Below are positions 48,546-61,300 of a stretch of 64,000 bases of DNA, in pieces (positions within the stretch are counted from its first letter, which is position 1; each line of letters begins with the position of its first letter). The stretch covers positions 762,825 through 826,824 of the forward strand of contig QAOA01001448.1 of the NCBI GenBank assembly GCA_003255065.1, read 5' to 3'. The DNA comes from Cercis canadensis. Lineage: Eukaryota; Streptophyta; Magnoliopsida; Fabales; Fabaceae. A program made the position numbers and the translations under genes. Under the pieces are notes generated by a model that saw nothing but the letters and a program-made list of their open reading frames with translations, was not told the origin of the DNA and did no database searches.

Positions 48546-48670
48546 TATGGTAAGTGTCCATTTCCGCCTCTTTCAAAACGACGTCATTTTCTTGAGTTTC
48601 AATTTCTGCCTCCTTCGGAACGATGTTTCTTTGAGTTTTAATTTCCGCACCCTTCCAAACAATGATGTTC
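48546..48670. repeat. Three degenerate tandem units of about 39 bp
   Basis: Successive units contain TTTCCGCCTCTTTCAAAACG, then TTTCTGCCTCCTTCGGAACG, then TTTCCGCACCCTTCCAAACA, each followed by an ATG(T/A)T- or GTCAT-like tail and a TTGAGTTT joint. The order and spacing are regular although the units have diverged. Confidence 0.6.
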
Positions 48671-49710
48671 TAATTGATCGGAATTTAGAAGTCACAAAAC
48701 GTCGTTATTTCCTCTCATCACAACTAGTTCAATGTTTTGTACACGTTTTTTTATGAAACAACAAGTTTTGAGACATTTTGAAATGAAAAAAAAAAAAACA
48801 AAAAACAAAAATTTTGGGTGCTTCGGAGGTAGGTGCGTGCGTAAAGCGTATTACTTAGATCTATATGCATATCAATTTTTTTTTTTTAAAAAAGAAGACA
48901 ATAAGAATTAGTTTCCAAAATTAAATATTAGATAGGTAGTAAAGGATTATTCAAGTTGGTGATATAATTTGAAAACATGAAACTGATATTAATATAAATT
49001 GAATAAAACTCTCCTCATATAAAAGAAATAGTTATATTTTGAGACTAAAGAAAATGAAATAAAGAAAGAAATCCAAGTGTGGGTTCACTTCACCATTATA
49101 GTCTGAGGGTGTGACATCGGACGTCAGCAAAGCGTAAACCGTTGCATGTCTGAGCTGTTTAACTTGGACGTTTATTACTGCTGATGTGGGAAGTCTACGA
49201 AAGATGAAATAGAAACAACAGAAAAATAGGAAAAAAGTAAAAAATAAATAAACAAATTATGGAGATTTTATTTAAATATTTTTTATATTTATATAATATA
49301 TTATATCATAATTAATATATAAATAATATGTATTTAAATTAATTATTTTTAAAAATAAATTTTATTTTATTTTATATCTAATAAAATATAAAAATTATTT
49401 ATATTTATCACAACAATATAATATAATATATTCATAATTTCAATAAATTATTAATTATAAAATCCATTTGACGAGTTATAGCTGTTTCCTTTCGCTCTTT
49501 CGGTGAGAGAAGCACACCTCATCAACATCCTTCTCCCCTTCACTCGCTCACTTCCTCAACCCCCAAACCGGAGCTCCAAACCCTCCTTTTCTCTATCATC
49601 GTTTTCAGGCTTCGCCAATCCATTCTTCTATTTGCTTGACTCTGAGATCGGACTCCCTCGATAGATAGAGAAGAATCGGTTAATAATTCAGCAAATATAC
49701 CACAGGAGCT

Positions 49711-52700
49711 ATGGATGCTGATTCCTCTTGGACTGCTCGTCTCTCCTCTGCCTCTAAGCGCTATCAATCCGCTCTTCAATCCCGATCAGGTTAGCTCAAA
49801 TTTAGCTTTCCCTTTTGTGGCCTCTTTCCTTGCTTCCCCAATTGTCTGTGATTTATGTCTTTCTAAATTCAATTTCCCTTTTTTGTTTACCCTTCTGGGC
49901 CTCTGGCAATAGCTTACGTTGGCTATTTGAGTACGGTTTTTATTTTTTTATTTAAAAAAAAAAAAAAGAGAAAAGCTTAGCTTTATATAATAGACATTGG
50001 CGTGATTCTTTTCATTTTCTCGGGGGCCGGGAAGGGGACGGCTTTTTGGGGTTCTGATGAGAATATAGAAGGAAAGAGATTCAACTTAAAAATTTGTATT
50101 TTTTCCTCACTTGGTAGTCCACTGAACTTAAGACCACCGATATACTTGTAAATTGCTAAAAAAACCATTCTTTGTTCTAATGGCCCCGAAAGAAAAAACG
50201 GTTCGTTGTTCTAAGTTCACTAGATGTGTTTCGTCCATTGGTGGCATGATACGAAATCAGAAGCATAATTTCTATAATGTAAAGCAGAACCTAACCCGCT
50301 ATCTAGTGTCCTATTTTGTTGCTAAGGATAATCACAACGACAATGAGAAATGCGATTTTTTTTATCTTGGATCTTAGTTACCTATACTTACGATTAAAAT
50401 TTATCCATGCAATTTCAAATTATATGTCTTTACTGGAAGGAAGCAATTTTTGCGAAGCATAGACCTTTTCCCTTTCCCTGGCTCATTTCCTTCTTCCATA
50501 GACCTTTTTACTTTCTCTGCTTATGTGTTGGTACTTAATATTGTTTTCTCCTCTTGCACTTACTGATGTGAGATTGTGCAAATGTAGATATGTTCATGGG
50601 TTTTGAAGAAAATGACGGGGATGATGATATAAGGGAGGAGTTTCTATGTCCATTTTGTTCTGAGTATTTTGATATTGTGGGATTATGCTGCCACATTGAC
50701 GAAGAGCATCCCATGGAGGCAAAAAATGGGGTATGACTCCCTTCACTTACCATACTACAATTTTCTCTCGCAACTAACTCACAGCATAGTTCATGGTCTA
50801 AAAGTGCTGATTGAGTCCTACATATTTTTGTCCTCGGCATCTAATAGAGACCGTTAATAGTTCAAGCTTGAATGGAATTTTGGATGATACATATATTAAT
50901 AGTTATTTGCTGATAATTGGTTATGGCATAGACATTTGCTGATTGCAGCATTTTTGTATACAGGTATGTCCAGTTTGCGCATTGAGGGTGGGGGTTGATA
51001 TGGTTGCACACATAACCCTACAACATGGAAGCATATTCAAGATATCCTTTTCTCTTCAGTTAATATTTGTTTGCGTCAACTCTCAAGTTGTCTTGAAACA
51101 AATCATTGCACTTAATTACAGATGTCATTTTTTGAGCATTCAGTAAGTCCACTTTTATTACATTATGAAGCATGTTGCTTAGGGTTTAAGGCCTTTAAGT
51201 ATCTGTATCTCTTTATTGGATTTTTCTGAAGAGTATGCTTTTGTTAAGGTTATGAAAAGATTAACAAAATTGGTTTTAACTTAACCCTCTTACTTGGTAG
51301 TACAGTGCAGCTTTTCTAAATGCATTGCTAATTAAGATTTCTGCTTAACCCAGTCACAGCCCAATGATGTATAAATCCTTAATGGAGTCTCAGTTACCTT
51401 AAGTTATGAGTGTGTAGTTCTACTCTATTGATACTTATCTGTTATATATACATACATGTACTAGAACTGACTTCAGAAGTTTTTCTAGTTGTTTTCATTT
51501 TAGGTCTTTAAAACACTCTTGTTACTGCATCTGTTGTGTCCTTATCAAGGCCAGGAGTGTTACTTAAATGATGCGTTGAATTCCTTAATAAGTGATTACA
51601 TGCAGCGTAAGAGGAAATCACGAAAAGGTGGATCTTATTCAACTCTATCTTTATTGAGGAAGGAGCTGCGAGAAGGAAATTTGCAATCCCTTTTTGGCGG
51701 GTCCTCATGTATAGTCTCCTCATCTAATGCAGCACCTGATCCGTTGTTGTCATCCTTTATATTGCCTATAGCTGATGAACTTGCCAGTTCTCAGCCTCAC
51801 TTTCCTTCCGAAACAAGGTCAACCAAGAAAAGCTCAGATGAGACTGTATCAAAACGGTATGATTATTGCATTTTTTAAATTGTTTGTTTGGAGGAAAAAA
51901 AAAAAAATCCTTGGATCCTTTTCTTGGAATTCTCCTTATGTATGTGTTAGTGTTCCCGTCTGAGGTGATGGTGTGACATTGTATGCATCTACTTCTTTGG
52001 ATGCAATAACACTGTAGATAATGTCTCAGTAAGATAGATCCTTAGAAATTTCTGTGAGAGTTTGTCCTCTCTCTCCAACAACAGACATAATTAGTTGAGT
52101 TTTCATTGCTCCATCCGTTGCTGCAACACAGTTTGGCATTGATTAAGAATGGATGGCCAATTCATTGAGAAAGGACAATTCAAATGAAGATCACTGACTT
52201 GAAATTAACCATCTGATTCCTTATATTACAATTCAAACATTTACTTCTTTGCACATGAAATGTTAGTAAAAGAAAGATGTAAGGCACTGATAGTATAAAT
52301 GTCCAGGCATTAATATGCTCTACTTTATAAACTCACCTCCATACCATTTGATACTTAACTTAGTTGTTGTTTAAATCAATGGACGCATGTTCTATGTGAA
52401 TCAAAAAAAGACATAGTTGTCATTAGTGGTTGAAGTGAAGCCTAGATTCAAAGTGCATCCAGGCACAGTACTCATGTTGCTAGGAATTATGCAAGGTGCC
52501 TTTGAGGAGATGCAGGCTACGCACATGCCTTGCTTGTTCAGCTGAAAGCAGAGTTATTTTTTTTCTTTGCTTTTCTTCCGCAACACCGCCCACCCCCCCT
52601 CCCCCCCACAACCAAAAAAGAAAAGATGACGAAGAGCCAGTGATGGCCTAGAACACAGCCCTTAAATACATACTACCCTGCCTTGTTGCTTCTGTTAGAT

Positions 52701-53646
52701 GCTAAACCCACCCCCCCCAAAAAAAACCCAAAAAAAATTATATTTTTGTGCCTGTATCACTGTACCGTAATTTAATAAGGCAGACAAGATAGATAAGTTG
52801 CCATATTTGTGTCTGGCTTTTTCCAAAATAACTCAAGATTTAAGTTTAACTAAAACTTCATACTGACCCTTTGCGAAAAGTTTTCTATTACTGATCTGGG
52901 CTGTCACTGGTACTTACAATGATAGCATTAGACTTTCTTTGAATGCCGATTGCTTGTTTACAAAATATACTGCAGTGTAAGGGGAAAACTATATTGGATC
53001 AATATCCCAGTGTGAGCTTGTCTGTTCTAACCAACCTAAAATATTTTTTCCATTGAGTTTTTAGGTCCATGCGTTCTGGAAAAATAAATAAATAAAAGAT
53101 GTTTTACTGTGTTAAATATCATAGCATAAAGTTCTGATTCCAACCTTTACAGGTGAAAATTCAAAATTAACCAAAATGATACTCTCCCTCCCTCTCTCTG
53201 TGAGCACATACACATCTCACTTGTCTCATTTCTTATCTACTCCATAAAAAAGATAATCTCCCTAAGGACACTGTGTCAGATCATTTCTTATTATTTCGTT
53301 GCAGCCATTTCAATCTGATTTGATTCAATTTTATAGATCTAATTTTACATGCTTTCATTCTATTTTGTCATTTCCATAATGTTTCTGTAATCTTTCTGCA
53401 GCCAAATTAAATTAATTCAGTGACCAATTCGAAATGACTTATTCTTCCTCGTTAAGTTGTAACAATAGATTAGATGGTACTTGTTGAGCTGTCTCCTAAT
53501 ATCTTTGAGTTTCTTACATAACTATATTTCTGTTCAGAAATGTGGAGTCATCTACCCTGTCAGTCAAGGATAAGGAAGAGAAGGCAAAGAAATGTGAGTT
53601 TGTTCAAGGGTTGTTGCTTTCCACCATACTTGATGACAACTTATGA
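49711..53646 (+). CDS. Di19-type drought-induced zinc-finger protein, 5 exons, 221 aa, with a U12 intron
   Basis: DEHYDRATION-INDUCED 19 family, nuclear zinc-finger proteins linked to drought and light responses. Exons are 49711-49789, 50588-50730, 50964-51041, 51600-51856 and 53538-53646, in phase over 221 codons plus TGA. The N-terminus MDADSSWTARL and the motif DMFMGFEEN are typical. Two atypical Cys2/His2 fingers follow: CPFC...HIDEEHP (from Cys47) and CPVC...HITLQH (Cys76, Cys79, His90, His95). Then come the conserved RKRKSRKGGSYSTLSLLRKE basic region (nuclear localisation) and the C-terminal Di19_C part ending CEFVQGLLLSTILDDNL. Intron 3 has AT-AC ends; only that splice gives the family sequence IFK-MQRKRK. 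The long intron 4 (51857-53537) contains no other gene that I can see. Confidence 0.95.
51042..51599 (+). other. U12-type AT-AC intron of the Di19 gene (558 nt)
   Basis: Donor ATATCCTTTT matches the U12 consensus. TTCCTTAAT at 51581-51589 matches the U12 branch-point consensus about 10-12 bases before the acceptor. The intron ends TTAC/ATGCAG. No GT-AG pair here restores the conserved reading IFK-MQRKRK. Confidence 0.9.
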
Positions 53647-54936
53647 AGGGAGTTAGTTCATCATGATGGCTGCTGCAGTAGAGGGCATTAATTCACAGAC
53701 GGGAGCCCTGCAATCTATGGTTTGTCTAGTGATGTTGTCCATGTATTTGATCAGAGAGTGGGAATAAGCTGTAGAGATGAGTGTAATTTATGTTGTATGT
53801 GAACTGAAGTTTTCAGGTCAAATCACATATTATCCTTTTAATTTGAGGTCATAAAGATTGCATGAGAAAAGAAAAAGTTTCTCACTGCAGCTAATATTTG
53901 CATTATGTTTCTAAGTATTGTGTGTTAGTGAAAAACAGGAGACAGCAACTTGCCTGAAATCTCAGGGAAGTCACATGATGTGCTTTTTTTTGGTGTGGGG
54001 GGAAGAAGTCAGGTTTCATTAGTTAATGGCTGGGAAGAGTGGGTGGGTTCAAGAAGGATCGCCTCGTCTAAATGAAAAAAATATAATTCGAACGCTACAG
54101 TCAGATTCTTTTAATAAAAAGGGCCGAAAGTCTTTTTTTTGGGCCAACCCAGAAGAAAGTATTAGCTTTATAATAACTCAAACAACAGTATTCACGAGTC
54201 ACGAAAGAGAAAAGGGAAAAAGAAATGTTTTTTGACTCATTGCTGATACTTAAACGCCATTTTACTGTTTTTTTGTTTTGTGCCACGGCTATTTCCTGTT
54301 GGGTACCTTTTCACTTTCTCTGTCAATTGTTCAGCTCGTGTGTAATAATGGAGGGGATGGAGCCCTCTGAATTTCTCATTTTTTGGGTTTTTTTGTTGGG
54401 GGGAGATAAATTAAAAGTCTTCTTCGCCTTCCTTTTCTGAGTCCTTAATGGTCATTTTTCCTTTAACATTTTCTACTGGAACAAAGGTGCATGCATGCAA
54501 GTGAAGGAACTTAAAACCACAAAGAAATGAAAGAAAAAGAAGAAAATATTAGCACCTCCTAACAGAGGTCAACGTATGTACACGTTACCATCAAAAGATA
54601 TAATGATTAATGAGGGCATTTTGAATATTAGTATCAATATGAGTTAAATTCTCCAGGCAAACCGAGCGGTTTTTGCCTTTTATTTCAAGCCTCTCACAAC
54701 CATAGCCACAATTTGGTTAAGGAGGCTTCTTCTTGATTAATTTCTTTAAGATAGCCCAATATAGTTTGCCTTTATCCCCCACTTAATAAATTAAACTCAA
54801 AAGACAAACGTATAGAGAACCTTTCTGTTCAACGTTAGTGAATCATTTATATATTTTATAGACAAATAAATGGCATTTTCTGGTCTTGCTTAACTCCTAA
54901 CAAAAAGGTGTGTCTCTGGACACATTTCAATAATGC
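53647..54936. other. Convergent spacer between Di19 and the RING/PHD gene
   Basis: Contains the Di19 3' UTR (to about 53850) and low-information sequence. Short open frames at 54026 and 54225 have no recognisable features. Nothing else is seen. Confidence 0.5.
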
Positions 54937-57595
54937 CTAAAGACCTAATCGTAACCACTGTGACGACAATTTTGTGTCCATAATCCTCTTCACCACATCT
55001 ACTAAAAAAGAATCAAAGCAAGATGAGCAGCAGCCTTGAAGCAGACTCGTTTGTCCACCAGCCATTACTTGAATGCTGTGGGAACAGACGGATGGTGGCG
55101 GCACTGAGCAAACCTCACTCTTCTTGTGCTCAAAACCGCACGCTGCTAGTATGGTGTGTGTACAACTCCTTACAATGTCCTTAAAGGTACCGCTGCCTGA
55201 ATTGAACAAAGGCAATTTGAACAATTAAACAAGATGAATCAAAAGAAAGAAACCATGTTGCCTCATGATAGAAAAAAAGCCTCACTTACTTAAACCACTA
55301 TTTTGTGACAAGCTCTTCAGGTGGCTTTTAACCATTGACTGTAACTGTTCCTTTGCAATGTGACTCTCTTCTCTAACAGCAGGGGAAATGCTACCATCAG
55401 TAACAGTGTTTGATCTGCTACTCAACTGATGGACTTGTTCGTAATCTGATACTTGGGGTGCGGGTGTTCCCACAAGGCCAGGCCATAATGCCCCATTCAC
55501 GGTTCTGTCAGTAAATGTAGTTGAATCTTGAACTGGTATCCTTCTTGAATTGCTTATTCTCATGGATAAGAGATCCCCATTCTGCATTAACGGAGAGGAA
55601 TTATTGCATAATCTATCATCAAGGAATGTGTGATATGATGTTCCCACATCCTGTATCCTTGTAGGTTGAGTGGCTGTTTCCATACTCTGATCAATTTGAG
55701 AGCTATACAAGTTACTATTTGAACTGGTAGTTGAGATACCATTAATTCTGCCAATTCTAGAATTCATTCTATCCATTGAAAGAAGCTGTTGAATTTGACG
55801 TTGTATCCAGCGTCTCCCTGTTAAAGTTGGTGCCCCTCCTCCAGATAGTGGAGAAGCTCCTTCCACACTTCTGCCAGAGAACCTAGAAGCTGAAAGATTC
55901 CCAAACACTTGACTAAAAGATGTACGGGGTGAAGACATCAAGTTAAGATCAATGCTTTCTCGTACATGTAACGCAGGCGATGGTCTACCAGGCAAGCTCT
56001 GGAGTGTAACCCTTGGATCAGACACACGTTCTTGAACTTGGGAACTTGAAGATCCCAAAGCAACTGGTCTACAACCATCACAATACCAATTGCCCTCAGG
56101 TACTTCTTGCCCGAGACCAACACAATATGTGTGTGCAGGTGAATCACAGAGATCACACAGTAACATGAGGGCATCATCTCCGCCTTGATGGCACTCTGAA
56201 CAAATCACAGATTCATATGGATCAATATAGCTCCTGAGTTCTTCCTCGGACGGCTGATAAACCTACACTCAGCAATGAAACCATTTTCATCTGAAGCAAC
56301 CAATTGAAGAAAGAGCAAACCGTAAGAACAAACAACGAGAGGAAGAATTCAAATACCTGATCACGCTGGGGTACTTGTACCACCATTTCTCTCAAATCAA
56401 CCCCTGGTGTTGGTCGTCCAGACTTACTAATTGTTGTGAATCTCTGCTTACACAAAGGGCAGCGAGTTTCCACCTTCGACCACTCCATAATGCAAGCAAA
56501 ACAAAAATAGTGGGTGCAGCAGTTTAGTAACCCCCTTACTCTTCTTCTATCTTCCTCTGACAGACAAATCCCGCAGACTTGCTTTACCACCTCACTTTTT
56601 AAATCCTCAACCTTTTCCTTTCCCTTTTTTCCTTGAGGTTCTTCTATCTTTTCCTTACCCTTCCAACCTGGAGGCTTCCTTTGTCGATGTAGATCTTCAT
56701 GAACACCATCCTCTTCATTTTTCATCATAACCGATGAACTCCTCAAGTTAGGTCTCAAACTTCCACACAATTCCTCAGCTTCTCTCACCTGTTCTCTCTC
56801 TTCCTCCGAGATGGTAAACTCATAATCAGATGAAGACACACAGTCCGAATCTGAATCTGCAAGAAGTCTTCTCCTTTTTGGGACTGGTTTTTTCTTACTC
56901 TTTGTCCTGACAGCTGAGCCATTATCTATAAAATCACCCTCACCATCACATCTTACTTTTCTCCTCGACCCTGCATTCTTTCTTTTCTTTTTCAAGGGCT
57001 TCCTTGCAACTCTAGAACTCCTCCTCCTCTTTCGACCTCTAGTAGAAGTCACAGAGACTCTTTTCTGCAATACCTTCTTGCTCATTTTCATGCTGTTAAT
57101 TTTCTTCTTTCTCCCCCTCATTTCTTCTTCCTCATCTGAATACTCTTCTTCCTCTGGTGTAAATTCCTCATCATCTTCAAAATCAAAATCCTCATCGTCT
57201 TCTTCCTTGTATTCATCCTCTTCCTCATCTACTCCATCTTCTTCCTCTTCTTCTTCGAGTTGTTGTGCATATGTAGTCTTTCCCCCCTTTTTAGATGTTT
57301 TACCTCCCCCTTTCCGCTGACCACAAAAACCATTTTTTGCCTTTGATCTATTAGTTTTCCTTAATCCTTCAATTTCCTCCTCCTCATCCTCCACCTCTAC
57401 ATCAACAAAACTATCAAAACTCTCCTCTGATGCACATCCATCTAAAGAAGAACAATAATCCTCTGAACCATCAGACACATCTCTACCTTCATCTGAAACT
57501 ACATAGTCCTCATCCGAATCATCAGAACCCCTTCCCTTTGACCGAACCCTTCCCCTGAAATTGCGTTTGCTACTAACCTTTCCTCCCCTTACCAT
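54937..57595 (-). CDS. RING plus PHD finger nuclear protein, 3 coding exons, 823 aa
   Basis: Plant-type PHD and RING finger protein, probably a chromatin-associated E3 ubiquitin ligase. Coding exons (minus) are 57595-56357, 56262-55290 and 55196-54937, in phase over 823 codons plus TAG. The start ATG follows directly on an acceptor (GAACAG/ATGG), so the upstream GTG frame is intron. Residues 1-330 are acidic/basic low-complexity sequence with Asp/Glu runs and several bipartite nuclear signals (such as RKPLKKKRK). The RING finger (C3HC4) is at about 341-382: CGIC, CTHYFCFAC, CPLC. The PHD finger (C4HC3) is at 434-477: CSEC, CDLC, H457, C460, CDGC. The rest is Ser-rich, ending in a short helical part (DVVKRIMDTKLSSQWLRLGL). 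All zinc ligands are present. The histone mark or target is not inferable. Confidence 0.92.
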
Positions 57596-58330
57596 CTGTT
57601 CTCGCACATAAACAAATAACCAAACCCAAATATATTAGAAACCCACTCAAGGGCATAAGCATGAAAAAAGTTCAAAACTACAGGCAATATCAAATCGAAT
57701 CATGACATTAAAAAATCTTCAATACGATTGTTGACCGTTTAAGCTCAACTCAAATGGGGTATTAAAATTATTGTTAAATAATAAGGAAGTACCATTCTTT
57801 AGCAATTTATCCGTGTCACGGATCTGATTCAGCATATACATAAGATAGAAATTTATTACAGGGATCCCATAATTTCTTTTCTCGTAAAATTTCTGAGATT
57901 ATGCCAGCTAAACAAAACAATACCGATCAATCGAATCATTGGAAAAAAAAAAAAAAAAAAAAAATTGAATGCAACCATTTCCCANTTGTATGTCATCAAT
58001 TTCCATGAATTCCAACCGAAGAAAATATGCTTCTCATATAGAAGAAGAGGGGGAGAAAAAAATATTTTGATCAAAATCAGAGCAATTGCCCCTGAAACAC
58101 AAAAAGGAAAAAGACCCAGTTTTGAATTTTTTATTTTGAAATTCAAACATGAGAAGATAAATGGTTCAAGTGGGAATCTTGAAAGCATGACAGAGAGAGA
58201 GAGAGAGAAGGAGGCGGAGAAGGAGAGGATTAGTACCTGCGAGAGGAGGAACAGAGCTGCGCAAACGATAAAATTGTTTTCCAATCTCCAGAAAATGTTT
58301 CTTTCGGCTACTGCGGTTTTGGTTCGTTTT
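57596..58330 (-). other. 5' UTR exon and leader intron of the RING/PHD gene
   Basis: A donor CTCGCAG/GTACTA (minus strand, exon ending at 58237) pairs with the acceptor GAGAACAG at 57596, giving a 641-base leader intron that ends exactly before the start codon. The leader exon left of about 58330 is C/T-rich on the minus strand. A poly-A tract and an N (57985) lie in the intron. The transcription start is approximate. Confidence 0.6.
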
Positions 58331-61300
58331 AATTTATACACTTTCACATTGGAACACAGTAATCGTAAGAACGTTCTTATGGCGTCCGCATCTCTGAGAC
58401 CTCTTTGGACTTGGAGGTCAGGTCACCCACAGAATTACCAAAATACCATTCATCTGTATGGACGTTAAAACTGTAATTTGATTTCAGGTCATCACACGTA
58501 ATTTCTTTTCCTTTTTTTCGATGTTTTTTCCAGATGACTGTTGCAATTTGTAACTACAGATTAACTTTTTCAAAAATATATTGAAAATTATGACGATAGT
58601 ATAAAGTAAAAGAATTATATTTGTATTAATAAAAAATTACAGAAGAAGCCAAATAAACCGAAAAACAAAAGGGAGAGAAAACTTGCATGTTTACCACTTG
58701 GCATAGGATGGTTTTCCCATTTGACGAGTATGCCCTCAACATGAGAGCAGCTCAACTGCATCCGACTTTGCGTAATATAAGATACTATCACGCACAACTT
58801 ACCACGGTGCATGCGCGCTTCTGTCCATAGATTGCAAAATTGAAAGGAAATAGGCCTAAAGGGTTAAACGACGACGTTTTCCTTAAAGAACAAAGAAACA
58901 CAGCTGTGTCTAAAGATCAAGTACACGTGTAAGGTGGATTGTTTGACAACGCATTGGTGGCATAGAATCTAATGGCAGTTTGCTTAACAAATAAAGACAC
59001 GGCCCACCGCTTTTCCGAATCATAGCGCGTCTACTTGTGCCGATATGAGCTTGCATAAGTTGGACGGCGTCGCATTTTGGATATACATGCTGATAGAAAA
59101 TTAATTGAAAACTACATTGATTTACGTTTACCATTGTTTTTTGGGACCATGACGAATGTCAAAATCATATGCCTCCATTTCTGTTTCTATTTGAGGGAAT
59201 ATAGGCCTTCATTTTTTATTTTATAAATAGGAAAATTTCCTTAAATTTACTAATTAACTTTATAGTATAATATCAAGGCCAAAAAAACACTTGATAGTAT
59301 ATTTTAAAATTTTCATTTACTGACTAATTAAGAAAACAACTCAAGTTTAAAACTTTAAATGCATAGAGAAGGAGACCACGAAGCATGGTATTATGATTCT
59401 TGAACCCAACTGGCTGGAGATTTCCATTATAAAAGAATATTAGTAATTATATGAATAAGAAACGTTACAAAATTATTATTTAGAGACTAAGAAAGTATAT
59501 GTATGTGATTGCGACTCAAATATACGGAAATATATGCTGATACAATAAAATTATTATTTTTTGACTAATTAGTTAAATATATATTTCAAAATTCCCCTTT
59601 ATTATCAAAGTTATCACCGGTGATTCAAGCTCTGGATTCTAAATTTGATACATTTTTTCTTCTTCAAAAATAAAAGCTTGATATGAAGGTTCAGCCAATA
59701 CACCCCATGCTTTATCTTTTATTTTTGGGAAAAAACATGTTATTTATAGAATAATGACTACACATATGACTACATTTGGATTCAATTAAACCTAATGTAT
59801 GGCTTAGGTCTATGTAAAAAGACTTTCTCTCTTTTTATGTGGAATTGACACCCCCTCTCCTTAGTTTAAAAGCTAACCATCAGATATAGCTCAATTAGTA
59901 AATTTAACTTATTGTGAAGGCGAATCTCGAGATAATGCCGGTACTTCAAACTCTGTTTGAAATAGTAATGTCCACAACATACCGAAATTTGAAGGAAGAT
60001 TAATTTCATATCAAAAATGTGGGAATCACCTCATAAAAAATAAAATAAAATAACCAAAAATAAATATCAAGTTTATCCATTCAATTTTTTTTTTCTTGGG
60101 TTTCAGCCTTGATCCATTTAGGATCAGCTAGATAGTGACATAGTGTTGCGCTTTATTGAGCCGGAAGATAAGCCTGGTGAGTGCCGGGTTCGATTGACTC
60201 CATAAGCCCAATCTATGATATTGGGCCCATAGTTATGTACGGTGAGCGCCGGGGTGGATTGAATCGTGAAGCCCAATTTTTTGGGCCCAACAGATGCGTT
60301 TTGCGCTGCTTCGAAATGGGCCGTAAATGATTTTGAACTTTCCGAAAAAGTTACTCATAGAGAATACTTGGGTTGTAATTTGCATTAAAGCGAAAAATAA
60401 GGAAATAAACGATGATTTTTAAAGATTTTTTAATAATAAAATGAAAAATTTAAAGTTCATATTTATAAAAATATTCTTTAACGAAATTTTAATGGTCGCA
60501 GGGTGTTTTCAAAAGAAAAGTTATATTAATATTACGGTGATTTAATTCTATTAATTTATTGACAAAAGCAATTTAGATCACATGATTCGTATTTCAAGCA
60601 AATTTTATTTCATAAGAATAGTTTTAAATTCAGTTATATCATATAATTTATGTTGTGAATAAATATTGATGTAATAATACACAGTCAATAATTTTTAAAT
60701 GAATTTTAATTTAAATGTATAATTAAAAATAACATGAGTCATGTCACATTGTTAAATATAAATTTAAATAAATTTCATGGTGGTTTATCAATTTAAAATA
60801 ATTTAATAAATAAAATAATATGAGCACTGACAAGAGAGTATAACTAATTTGTGATCTCTTCCCGACAGACCGTGGGGATTGAAATTTGGGAGTATCGAGT
60901 TGTCTAATTCAGTGATTAGTGAGCTCAAAACTCAAAACTGCTGTGACAGCCATAATTATCCAAAAAAAAACTGGGGACCATCCTCGTTTCCAACAAATTA
61001 AGAGGGAGCTCATCATAAACATAAAGATATGTTTTTTGCCTTCATAAATTAGAACCATTGCCCCCAAAAGCAGAACATAAGTGCTTAACTTGAGGATTGA
61101 ACTCAGAGTTTAATCTTTAAAGAGGATTGGAGATCATTCATTCATATCCCATTTGGCAAATAAAAGACTTGTTATGCTGCAACATCATGGGGCCTTTGCC
61201 CACCAACCCAAACTTCCATGACTGAGGTCTCAACAAAGAAATTCATTAATTACTAGATTATGGCTAATGGGTCTACGTCCTTGAAGCTGTACAGAGAGTT

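Larger units (their letters stand above)
47669..49710. other. Divergent promoter region between SYP4 and Di19
   Basis: Holds the SYP4 leader, the G-box palindrome, degenerate tandem repeats (48546-48670), A/T-rich sequence at 48280-48450 and 49230-49460, and the C/T-rich leader of the Di19 gene (about 49480-49710). No gene is supported in it. Confidence 0.55.

Noticed and set aside
57078-57320. Open frame on the plus strand encoding a poly-serine protein
   Set aside because: It is the antisense of the Asp/Glu-rich GAA/GAT tract of the RING/PHD gene; composition alone explains it.
57596-57607. Upstream extension of the RING/PHD protein by four residues
   Set aside because: It would begin at GTG, and the segment is the end of a leader intron (GAACAG directly before ATG).
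59875-59960. tRNA-like segment (TATAGCTCAATTAGT...)
   Set aside because: Only an A-box-like motif is visible; no acceptor or T-arm pairing could be built, so it is not reported as a tRNA gene.
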